From Artocarpus heterophyllus (taxonomy: Eukaryota; Streptophyta; Magnoliopsida; Rosales; Moraceae), in NCBI GenBank assembly GCA_025403435.1, contig CM046343.1:30232170-30296169 (forward strand): a stretch of 64,000 bases of DNA, read 5' to 3'. The position numbers and the translations under genes were made by a program. Every line of letters starts with the position of its first letter. Position 1 is the stretch's first letter. This document shows, one piece after another, positions 1-12,198 of the stretch. Below the pieces are notes generated by a model. The model had not been told where the DNA came from and did no database searches. It saw only the letters and a program-made list of their open reading frames with translations.

Positions 1-314
1 CGAGATGGTTGGAATGTATTAGAGGCTTCTTTGATAATCTTAGGTTCATCTTGTAGTGTTAAGTTTTCAGGTTAATTGCTGTTTTCTTTCTTCCCAAATT
101 TTGGTTTCCATTATTTTATCTTCTATTGGGGTTTCACAAGTTGAAGTCAGGGAGAAATCTTTTATGATTTCCAAGATTCGAGATCCTTTATTATACAACA
201 GCATTTAAAGTTTTCATTTATTTGTTGGGGTTGTTCAAAATATGCCGACTTTTTTAATACCTGGTTTCTGATGCACTTGAGAGTTCGTCTTTCGTCCTTT
301 TTCCTCTTTTTCAG
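1..314 (+). other. intron of the PP2C gene
   Basis: AT-rich and without a usable reading frame. It ends in a pyrimidine-rich tract and an AG at 313-314, directly before a phase-0 coding exon. The upstream exon or exons of the phosphatase gene lie outside the window. Confidence 0.7.
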
Positions 315-1271
315 GTTGTTACATTCTCGGACGCCATTCAAGATGCTGTCATTGATTCTTCCACAGCCAAATTTGTTCCGAATATTCGTTCAGGGAGTCA
401 TGCCGACATTGGAGATAGAGATTCCATGGATGATGAACACATCCGAATAGATGAACTATCTACCCACCTAGGGTCCAATTTCAAGTTTCCAATGCCAAGG
501 GCATTTTATGCAGTTTTTGATGGCCATGGGGGTCCTGAAGCAGCAGCCGACATGAAGAGGAATGCTATGAGATTATTTTTTAAAGATTGTGATTTGCCAC
601 AAACGTCGGATATCGACTCTGTTTTCTTGGACGAGGTGGAGAAGTCTTACCGGAAAGCATTTGTACTGGCCGACCTTGCGTTGGCAGATGAAGCTAGTGT
701 GAGCAGCTCATGTGGGACGACAGCATTGACCGCCTTATTGCTTGGAAGACACTTGCTTGTCGTGAATGCAGGTGACTGCCGAGCAGTCCTTTGTTGGAAA
801 GGAGAAGCAGTAGACATGTCTCAAGATCACAGGCCTACTTACTTGCCAGAGCACCAACGAGTCGAAGAGTCGGGCGGCTATTTTGATGATAATGGTTACC
901 TCAATGGTTCTCTTGTAGTCACACGAGCTCTTGGTGACTGGGACTTGAAGTTGCCACTTGGCTCCTCATCGCCACACATTGCTGAGCCTGATGTTCAGCA
1001 GGTCATCTTAACAGAAGACGACGAGTTCTTGATAATAGGCTGGAATGGATTATGGGATGTCATGTCTAGCCAGTATGCAGTCAGCCTTGTCCGCCGTCGG
1101 TTGAGGAGGCATGATGACCCAGATCAGTGTGCCAGAGACCTCGTTGAAGAAGCATTGCGCCTAAACACGTTTGACAATCTCACCGTTATAGTCATCTGCT
1201 TCTCTTCGCCTTCACGAGTCTTTGAGCAGTCTCTTCGACGACCAAGGTTCAGAGCATGCAGTCTTTCTTAG
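315..1271 (+). CDS. Protein phosphatase 2C (PP2C49-like), 3' exon, with altered catalytic Asp and early stop
   Basis: Mg2+/Mn2+-dependent Ser/Thr phosphatase, last coding exon; the start lies upstream. The exon opens in phase 0 after AG at 313-314 and encodes 318 residues. Visible PP2C signatures are FYAVFDGHGG (about 505-534), GDCRAVL (about 771-791), VTRALGDWDLKLP (about 919-957) and FDNLTVIVI (about 1170-1196). By remembered similarity it resembles Arabidopsis PP2C49 and its relatives. Two oddities stand out. The motif that is normally CDG(I/L)WDV reads WNGLWDV (about 1041-1061), so a conserved metal-binding Asp is Asn. A TAG at 1269-1271 is followed in frame by EARSWLTSLLEGN and TGA (1272-1313), which matches the family's usual tail, so the stop appears to trim the last 13 residues or so. 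Membership is secure; activity is doubtful. Confidence 0.9.
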   Translation, partial: VVTFSDAIQDAVIDSSTAKFVPNIRSGSHADIGDRDSMDDEHIRIDELSTHLGSNFKFPMPRAFYAVFDGHGGPEAAADMKRNAMRLFFKDCDLPQTSDIDSVFLDEVEKSYRKAFVLADLALADEASVSSSCGTTALTALLLGRHLLVVNAGDCRAVLCWKGEAVDMSQDHRPTYLPEHQRVEESGGYFDDNGYLNGSLVVTRALGDWDLKLPLGSSSPHIAEPDVQQVILTEDDEFLIIGWNGLWDVMSSQYAVSLVRRRLRRHDDPDQCARDLVEEALRLNTFDNLTVIVICFSSPSRVFEQSLRRPRFRACSLS

Positions 1272-1313
1272 GAGGCCCGGAGTTGGTTGACAAGCCTGCT
1301 AGAGGGTAATTGA

Positions 1314-3620
<2,307 letters not shown>

Positions 3621-3646
3621 TAATTGATTTTTATTTTATTATTAAT

Positions 3647-3682
<36 letters not shown>

Positions 3683-5840
3683 TATTTCATTGAGTTTTGG
3701 TGACCTCTCAGATCTATTTGCGCGAATAAATTTCATTTCTTTTTGTATTTTGGATTTTTTTTAATTTTTATTTAGTATTGGAGAGCTGTGTCGTGATAGA
3801 GCAAAATAATAATCTTGATGATGTAGATTAAATTTCTCGGAAGTTTATGGTGATTCTTTGCTAGTAATTGTTTCTAGTATTTTTATGTTTGAATTACAAT
3901 AATTTGGTATACCCGAATATTTGTACTATTTTAGAAAATGTTTACCCAACCAAAAAAAAATATTTAAGTGAACGTTTGGTTCTGCCTTGTTTAGGACCTC
4001 TTTTTTTTTTTTTTTTGTATGTTGGAAAAACAATGGTTTGTGCTTGTATATCCAACAATTTTTTTTATAATAATTTTGCCTTTTAGTATTTTTTTAACTT
4101 ATTTTTAGTATATTTTTAAATGACTTTTAAGACAAAAAAATAATAATTTTGTTCTTTGCGCCTTACGCCGTCGTATTGGCCTTGCAGGAGGAGGAACATT
4201 CTCAAAGAACTCTCCTCTTAAGTATATTATCCGCCTAATTATTTTTAATCAGTTGACAAAGGAACTAAAAAGAAAAAATATATATATATTGTACCTCTAA
4301 GCAGTTTCTTCCTAAATAAACAGAAAAGATCAAAGAATAAATAGGATTTGAAGTCAAATTTGGTGGCACTTGTTTAGCCAGAAAGCAATAAACACATGTG
4401 CCTAATCCCAGTCCAAAAATGAGAACAATTTTATATCAATACTATTCTTAATCGTTACATCATCTTTTTAAAATATCAACTCACTGATTATGACAAAAAA
4501 TATCGGATACTCTTACATGTCAATTTCTAACTGTTTAAAAAAAATCAGTAAAAACAATGATTTCGATAATATGTCACAGATCCTTATGGGCTATGACTAT
4601 ATATTTAAATAAAAAAAAAAAAAAAAAAAACCTTATCGGCTATAAAAAGCAGCTTAAATTTTTTATTTTTTTTTTAATAAAGGAGCTTGATATTTTGATC
4701 GAATATAAAAGTTAGCTTTACTCTCAAGTATGCAAAATGACAGTCGAAACTTCTACAAGGCAAAGAAGAAACGACGTTTAATTTGTTATATCTCTGTCTT
4801 TAATTTTTTTTTTTTTTTTGGCCGTGTAATTATATCAACTTAAAAATATTTGAAAATGTTGAGAAGCGTTGTAGTACTCAATGAAAATCAAGCTATACAT
4901 AATGAACATAATTTTACAAAAGGTTAAAAATATGTTGAATGAACATAACATAACATTACATATATCAATTTAATCTACGTCACCAAAAATCACTTATTCC
5001 AAAATAATAATAATAATATTAACAAAAATTTCAATTTAAGTTCCTGAACTATAATTCAAACTTCATTTTGATTCCTAACTTTTCAAATATTATAGAATGA
5101 CGTCTCGATCTATGAAGTTGTCCCAAATTAGTCTTTGTAACTTTAAAAAACTTGACTAAAAATAAAGACATATGAGGACTATGTACGATTCAATACAGAT
5201 TAAGTTTGTAATTTTACATAGTAAGTCACAACTTTTAAGAAAGAAGTTGTGCTTTTTTATATCCAGATTTTAATAGTTTAATGAACAAAAAGACTAATTT
5301 AAGGTAAATTAATAACTGCCGCACTCATTTTGAGTGATTTTAAAAGCTATTTAAGGATAACAATGAGAGTTCGCTATAGTTTTCGGATACAAACGAATTA
5401 GCCAAAAGCAAAAAGGGTCTACACTGATAATGACACAGCAGAAACACTGGAAAACCGACTATTCGTTCTTTCATTTAATGCTCCCATGTTTGATCCAACA
5501 CCGTGTGGTCCTGTTCTTATTACAATCAAATTATTTTTGCATCAAACTCCAAGGGCCACGCAACTTATGGAAATATATATATATATGCTACTATTCTGAG
5601 CCAAACCAAAAATCTTTTTAGTGATTTTTGAATACGACAGGTATTTTGTCTTTACAAATTAGTTGGGTGTTATAGAGGTCAAACTGACTCAAACAGCTTA
5701 AATTAAAAGATTAAAAAGATTAAGTGCATAGGGGTTTAGAAGAAAATTTCCCTTGTTTGAGAACCAACTTCTTCCACACGGTTAATCCAATCCAAGATGG
5801 ATTACCAAGGCACATAAAAGCCAGTGTGTGTTCACAAAAG

Positions 5841-5965
5841 AGTAAATTACACTGTAGCATCTTAAACTGTTTAATTTTTACATAATACATCTTAAATTTT
5901 AAAATTATTAATAATTAAAGTGCAATAGCTATTTTTAGTTTCAGTGCAATTTATTCGACACAAAA
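5841..5965. repeat. half-copy of a dispersed AT-rich inverted-repeat element
   Basis: This stretch begins AGTAAATTACACTGTAGCAT and includes CAATAGCTATTTTTAGTTT. It aligns by eye with the left arm of the complete element at 36441-36808 (AGTAAATTGTACTGTTGCAT, then CAATAGCTATTTTTAATTT). No matching right end is visible, so it is a fragment. Confidence 0.5.
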
Positions 5966-6638
5966 TTCACAACTACCTTCAAATTCTACGTTCTGTTCTA
6001 AAAATTACTTTTAACATATTGGTAGAACTACAATACATCCCGCATCCCATATTTCAGCCATTAAATGGTTGAAAAGAAAAAATAATATGAGCCATTAAAA
6101 AGAATATCAACTGCCACCTTATAAAAGCTAAGATAAAAAAAATTGAAAAATTATTTTTAGGTTTTACTTGACTTGAAGTTGAAATTTAAATATTATAACA
6201 TATAAGAGCTTTATACTGTAACATATTTTACTTTACATTATATTATATGTGAGAGTTTTATACTGTAGCAGTTGAAACTTTAGTATTAAAACTTGGTTCC
6301 CAAACAGTATCATAATTGAAATTTGAATTGCATGTGCAATAGATGTATGTAGCCTTATTCATAACATATGAGTTTTTGTTGTTAATCACTTTGGGGCAGT
6401 GCTAAGATTTTGTGACGGAGCCACACTACAATTAGTGGGAGCACATATCCTATTGAGAATTAAAAAAAAAAAATGTTAAAATTTTTATTATATTCTTAAT
6501 GAATTAGAAAAGTTATACTTGTGTCCCTACCAAAAATTTCTGAAATCCGCGGTGAGCTCCAAAGCTTAGTGCAAGAAAACAGTAGATTGTAACTACTGAG
6601 CGTGCCTAATGGGATAAACAAAAACACCTATTCTAGTT

Positions 6639-6976
6639 TTGACCAAAATGGAAAAAAAAAATAAAAATCACATGACTAATTTAGTTTTGGGGGGTCTTGT
6701 GTTGTGGAAGTCAGCATTCTTTCCATTTTCACTTTCACTACTACTTCATGGAATGATGGCAAACAAATACCAAGCAGCGACGCGGAATTGAGGTTGGAAA
6801 ATTCTTATTGGTAATGCCCACAAACGACAAATCACAAACGAGAGAGAAAACGCCTTTTGGAATTCATTGTCCACGCAGAATTGGTCAGCTTAGACTCTTA
6901 TTTTCTCTCTCTTCACTCTCTCACTATGCCAATACCAAAGACCAGTCAGAGCTGAAAAACTCGGTTTCTCAGTCAA
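6639..6976. promoter_or_regulatory. W-box candidates upstream of the WRKY gene
   Basis: TTGACC lies at 6639-6644, and AGTCAA (TTGACT on the other strand) at 6971-6976. W-boxes are WRKY binding sites, and self- or cross-regulation of WRKY genes is well known. Two short motifs can occur by chance, so function here is inference. Confidence 0.3.
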
Positions 6977-7373
6977 ACTTGAGACTTTCTACCTTCAAAA
7001 AGAATCTTCTTCTTCTTCCTGAATCCAAAACCAACCCCTTTAAATACAAACTCTTTTCAATCTCTCAACTACAAGAATCTAAAAATCTCTCTCTTCTTTG
7101 TACTAGTTTTTCTCTAACACAAACTCTTACTAAAAGAATACCAATTTTCATTTCCAACTTCTTCAATTCTTCCATGTTTTTTGCTTCTCATTGTTCTAAT
7201 ACACTTCTGCTTTCTTTAAGGCCAAATCTCTACTCTGCAATAGTGTTATGGTTTTTTTAGCATCAATGAAGTAAAAGCCGAAAAAAAAAAAAATAAAAGG
7301 AAAAAAAAAAAGAAGAAATATATTGCTTTGAAGCGTCTTAAGTGAACACTTTCTACTTAACTGATATAAAACA

Positions 7374-8729
7374 ATGGAGGGTAGTTGCAGTTGGGAGCAA
7401 AAGACACTGATTGGTGAGCTAATTCAAGGGATGGAATTGGCAAAGCAGTTGAGGCAGAATCTGGGTGCAAAGTCTTCAGCAGAGACAAGGGAATTCTTAG
7501 TGCAGAGGATATTGTCTTCCTATGAGAAAGCTCTCTTGATTCTCAAATGGAGTGGCTCAATGCAGGGGCAGGGGCAGGGACAGCAGCAGCAGCAGCCACA
7601 GGCTCTTGGAGTGGCCACCAACATGCCCGTCCCGGAGTCTCCGATATCGGTCAACGAGAGTCCTCGCAGCGACGACCACGACCTCAGAGACGGCTCAAAG
7701 AAGAGGTGAATTGAATTGGACTATGTTGCTCTTCTTGAATTTGACAAAGATCGTACGGTCAATTATCCATTGAAATTTTTTTTTTTTTTTTTCCTGACAA
7801 TGTTTGAATTTTGGTCTGCAGAAAGGTGTTGCCAAGATGGACCGACCAAGTAAGAGTTAGCTCTGAAAATGGGCTTGAAGGGCCTCAGGATGACGGCTAC
7901 AGCTGGAGAAAGTACGGCCAAAAAGACATCCTAGGAGCCAAATATCCTAGGTAAAAAGTCCTTTTCCTTGTCTAAAATTGCCCACTTAAAAAAGAGACCA
8001 CAAGTACAAAAAGTAAACTAGCACTGTTAAACACTAATAACACTAGAAAATGAAAATAATCCCATTTAGGAGAATCCTAATTTGAGTTGTTAGCCTTTAT
8101 GCAGAAGCTATTACAGATGCACTTTCCGCAACACCCAGAGTTGTTGGGCTACAAAGCAAGTTCAAAGATCAGATGAAGACCCTTACTTGTTTGAGATCAC
8201 ATACAGAGGAACTCATACTTGTTCCCAAGCCAACAGCTTAGTTCAGCCACCAGCATCACCACAAAATCATGACCAAAAATCCAACAATCATAGCATTATT
8301 CCCCATCATCAACAGTTTGAGAACCCCAAATTCCCATCAAACTTGCGGGTTTTGACTGAGGAATTGGGAGAGAAAGAGACAGTCGCACATGCATTCACTT
8401 TCCCTTCAAGTCAATATGGATGCTTGAACTTGAAGGGTGAAGATAGCTTTAGCCCTTTGGTGTTGGAGAGCGACACTTTCTTGGGGAGTTTTGCAGAGTC
8501 TTTTGTGTCTCCAGCCACACCCGAATCGGGGTACTACCTGCTTTCGCCATTCCAGATGAACAACTCCGTGGTGTTTCAAAACGTGCACCATTCAGAATCT
8601 GATCTTACGGATATTATCTCGGCCAACACTTCAGCTTCCAACTCTCCAATTCCAGACATGGACTTCTCACTTGCTGCGGTCGACATCGACCCCAATTTCC
8701 CCTTTGACACCCCTGGGTTTTTTTCTTGA
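7374..8729 (+). CDS. WRKY: Group III WRKY transcription factor (WRKY41/53-like)
   Basis: Nuclear DNA-binding regulator, in this family usually tied to defence, salicylate or senescence responses. There are three exons, 7374-7705, 7822-7950 and 8105-8729, both introns phase 2, joining to 361 residues. The N-terminus (MEGSCSWEQKTLIGELIQGM) and a leucine-rich stretch ending LLILKWSGS match the conserved start of the WRKY41/53 clade. A short Gln/Gly run follows at about residues 63-74. The WRKY domain has WRKYGQK and a C-X7-C-X23-H-X-C zinc finger, the group III form. The classical intron splits the domain after KYPR. A KKRK cluster before the domain may be a nuclear signal. The C-terminal region is Ser/Pro-rich and acidic. 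All key residues are present, so the gene looks intact. The exact orthologue is uncertain. Confidence 0.95.
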
Positions 8730-9539
8730 GACAAACGCCAAAAAAGAAAAAAGAAGAAGCAAAATAAGTAAGATTCTCAGATTGCAACTTACCAAGCTAG
8801 CTCGTCGCACCGGTTGAGTTTAGTTTGTAATATGAGAGAGGAAGAATGGCTTGTAAAATATTTAAGAGCCTATTTCTGGTTATAAATTAGGGAATAGCCA
8901 TGTTAATTCTAACAAGTTTAAGAAGTTTTTCCTTCAATTTGAATTTTTATTGGTTCATGACAAAAGCAGAATTTCTACATCTAGTGATCGGTAAAAGTAT
9001 AGCAGATGCCACAAAGGCACTCACAAAGTAGGGCCTTTTTCTAACCATATTATCATTCAACAAGAAATTAATACTCAAAACCTAAAAGAGATATACAAAA
9101 GACATGTTATAAACCTATACAACTGAATTCATTTGGCAGCATACGTGAGATTGATTGAGAGATTCCAAACTCTCCTCCAAATAGTCAACACTGGTACATA
9201 ATTATCTTCTTCTGAAGAGAGGTAGTAAGGGCTTGTATGGAATAACCAACTATTTCCATAACTAATTAACAAACAACAATATACAAGGTTGTACAACATA
9301 ACTTCGTGATCCGTTCAGAGAATTCCGAGCATGAGCCACCATTTGAAGCACGTGACAGCGTAAATAGTGCAAATTTTCCAACTCTACTTCTGTTACCTGG
9401 CCGGAGAAGACTCTGCAGGAACATTGAGAATTGACAGAGGTTAGGAAGCATAAGAGAAAAGAGCTAAATCTAACACGTAAAGCAGAATGCTAAATAAGAA
9501 ACATATGAGAACAAGCACAAACTTAAATTGGTTTTTTAC
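8730..9539. other. convergent 3' flanks of the WRKY and plastid-protein genes
   Basis: 8730-8900 is probably WRKY 3' UTR. On the minus strand AATAAA lies near 8947 and may end the neighbouring transcript. The minus-strand gene's stop codon coincides with a possible AG|GTAAAA donor at 9540, and a good acceptor (TTCCTGCAG) lies near 9413, so its 3' UTR probably contains an intron with a further non-coding exon at about 9260-9412. Confidence 0.45.
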
Positions 9540-12198
9540 CTAGATGGAAGGTTCTTTCTTCTCTTTTAACCTTGACATAGAATCAAGTGCATCTGGTTCA
9601 TCATCTCTAGCTTTCCTAAGAGCTTCTCTCAACCCCATCACAATGAATAAATTAGTTAGAGTCAGAAGAGACTCAGCCCCGCCGTGTAACCAGTCCACAT
9701 TAGACAAGGAAGTTCCGTAGTGCACCTTCGCTGTGCCAACATAGAGCATCATAGTCAGAAATCTATGAAAAAACCTGATCTACATGAACAAGAAAGTGAA
9801 TTTTTCAACAGTCGAAACTTACCATAAATTCCGGCAGGGACTGTTAGATAGATGCAGGAGCAGCAGAGATCAAAGTGAAGGATGTCAGTAGAGTTGAGAA
9901 CAAGGTTATTCGCAGTAATACAACACTTGAGAATGAAGGAGTAAAAGGACATAAGAACTTCTTGTTTGGCCGAAGATCTCGGTTCAGAAATGAAATCCAA
10001 AATAACAACTCACAAAATTGGATAGAATTAAATTTCAGTTGTATGGCCCTCTTCATGAAGATCATAAAATTGAAGAGCGCCTTTCGATATGAAAATTCAA
10101 CAAATAGAAGCACAAGCATTTTGGTATACAAGGATCACAGAACCTTTTTTTTTTTTTTTTCTGTTAAGCATTATTAAATTTTCCTTTTCCACCTTTACAA
10201 GTGGATTCAGTGACGTACCAAAACCTTGACAAAGTTTACAGCCCATGTCCCAATAGAGAAAATAGGTTCAAACACGTTATTGTTATCACCATTAAGCTGG
10301 CTACATTTTATGTGAAAATTTTATTATGAACTAGCTCACTTAAGTAGAATACATCCATTATTTCCATCAAGGCGAAACGCGTGAAGAAAAAGCCAACAAT
10401 TCTTGCTTTCTCAACCGGTACTGCCAAAACCTCTGCCTTGCATATTCCATGTAGTTGATGTCAATCTTGTTTACATAACCCGAAATGATTCCCCACAAGC
10501 CCCAAAACAGGTGGCTTGCTAAAGTGTATTTCTCAACATCATTGAGTAGCTTCTCCACTCGGGTGTCGCCGGAATGGCTGTCTATGGAGCTTAGATATAT
10601 CCTTACAAATCTCCGGCGCTCCTCTGGATCTGGATATTAGCTATAACCCAAAACATGAGGTGTCTCTGAATGGTAATTTGCCACCATTTCACATAAACGA
10701 TTTGCAATGTCATAAGCAACGGAACTGTAACTGGCATTTCGTAATCGACCAGAGTGATCGATCTTGCTTCTTGATCCAACATTACGTTGCCGTATTGCAG
10801 GTCATTGTGACAAAATCCATTTCTTGAGATTCACTGGGTAATTCTTTCTCAAGCATATCAATTTCCCCTACTAGAGTATCCAAGCCAAATTCTTCAGTGT
10901 CTTGCGGGCAACACAATTCCGTTGCCGTAGCAAGCCATTTCCTCATTGTGTTCCAGAAGTGTACATACTTTGGAAAAGGCGTATCAAGCTTGTGAAACTC
11001 TCTCAACTTCGTGGCTATAAGAGTAAATATTTCAGGATCACGGAGGTCGGCGGCTGAAAGTTTTCTGGCATGAATGAACTCCTCTATTCGTCCATCTGCA
11101 AACCGCCCTAGAAGACGTGGACCCTGACCATGTTTTGAGACATACTCAAACGTGCGGATTTCATCCTCCCTATTGAAGAAAACCCCGACTCCTTCGCCAT
11201 AAACTCGGACCAATACTTTTCGCCGAAAATCACCATTTTTTGTAGGCCAAGTCACCTGATAAACCTCATTAGTCATAGCAACCTTCAGAGGTACAATCTC
11301 CAGTAGTTCCATGTACTCAATTACGTCCCCATATTCGAAAGCCACCGATCGAATTAACTTCATTAGTTCCTCTGAAAGAAATTCTTTGCCGAACCCAGCC
11401 TCACCATGATTAAGTTTCCCTATTTGCTAAACTCTGTAAGTTGTGTCTTATAGATCGTGGCAGCAAGTTTTATAACTAAAATTGTAAATGTAAAGGACAA
11501 GTTGACCATTTTATAACTAAAATTAGGCCCAAATTGGGCACCCATTTTCAGCTAATTTTTTTTAGTTACTAAAAAGTAAAAAAAAAAAATTAAAATCTTT
11601 TACTCTCTTTTAACATGCCTACCAAAATGACATTTATAATAATTCATGTAGCACTTGTGATTTTCGTATCAAAGTCAAAATAACCTTGAACCCACTTTGT
11701 GATTTGAGCTCAACAAAGCTAAAACAGACTAATCATAGAATTGTCATAAAGCTAAAGTCTTTAACCCAAAGCAGACATTTTTATTTTGAGATGAACAAAG
11801 CAAAACAGAAAAGAGAAAAGCAACTTACCGGTGGCCCCCACAAAGGTGAGTAGAAAGTAGAAACCGAAGAGAGTGAGCTTTGGGGCAGACTTGGATTTGG
11901 TTATGAAGTACAAGAAACCAATGTACGGGAACAAAGAAACCGCGAACAACTGGGAAGCTATGCTCTCCGAATCAATGGTGGGTGCCCATGGATCAACGGG
12001 TAGGACTGCATCGCAGACAATCCCTCCTCTAATCTTCTTCTTGTTCCCAAAATGTAATATCTCTCTGTAACTCTTGGATTCTTTAGAAGTTCTCAAAAAT
12101 GGCTTGGTTTGGTGGGGTTTTGAGAAAGATGAAGAGCAACCCAGAAAAGTGGAAGGGACAAGGAAGGTAGGGGATTTGCAAAGAGTGGTGGTAGTCAT
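9540..12198 (-). CDS. Plastid membrane protein of unknown function (possibly DUF3593 type), with an 18-nt microexon
   Basis: Three coding exons on the minus strand: 12198-11829, 9840-9823 and 9730-9540. They join in frame to 192 residues. Residues 1-60 or so are Ser/Thr/Lys-rich, like a chloroplast transit peptide. The mature part starts near [12 protein letters not shown] and has three hydrophobic segments, about 79-97 ([16 protein letters not shown]), 107-128 and 146-160. The conserved-looking core reads [20 protein letters not shown] followed by [13 protein letters not shown], and the tail is charged. Exon 2 encodes only VPAGIY. Its acceptor (CTAACAG, the only AG nearby) and donor (GTAAGT) are both good and phases agree. 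Intron 1 contains a choline-kinase retrocopy. I recall a cyanobacteria/plant family labelled DUF3593, but that name is unverified; no function is claimed. Confidence 0.8.
9823..9840 (-). other. 18-nt microexon of the plastid-protein gene
   Basis: It is flanked on the minus strand by CTAACAG and GTAAGT. It enters and leaves in phase 1, joining ...GAT to VPAGIY and then AKVHYG. Skipping it would remove six residues without shifting the frame. Confidence 0.75.
10145..11420 (-). pseudogene. Processed pseudogene (retrocopy) of choline/ethanolamine kinase
   Basis: Choline kinase makes phosphocholine in the first step of the CDP-choline pathway. Almost the whole protein is readable without introns from about 11405 to 10367. 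Regions visible are MKLIRSVA, a nucleotide-binding N-lobe ([11 protein letters not shown]), the Brenner-type motif HNDLQYGN, the family's metal-binding DYE motif, and the C-terminal [16 protein letters not shown]. It is broken by three lesions: a 1-base loss just before the Brenner motif (about 10818), another just after DYE (about 10737), and a TAA at 10637-10639 where the family has Lys or similar. The coding end is TGA at 10367-10369. About 200 bases further is a run of 16 A on the minus strand (T at 10145-10160), read as the mRNA poly(A) tail. No target duplication was found. It sits in intron 1 of the plastid-protein gene, same orientation. Confidence 0.85.

Noticed and set aside
6808..7260. 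150-codon plus-strand open frame before the WRKY gene
   Set aside because: CT-rich leader-like composition and no protein-family character; position fits promoter and 5' UTR of the WRKY gene.
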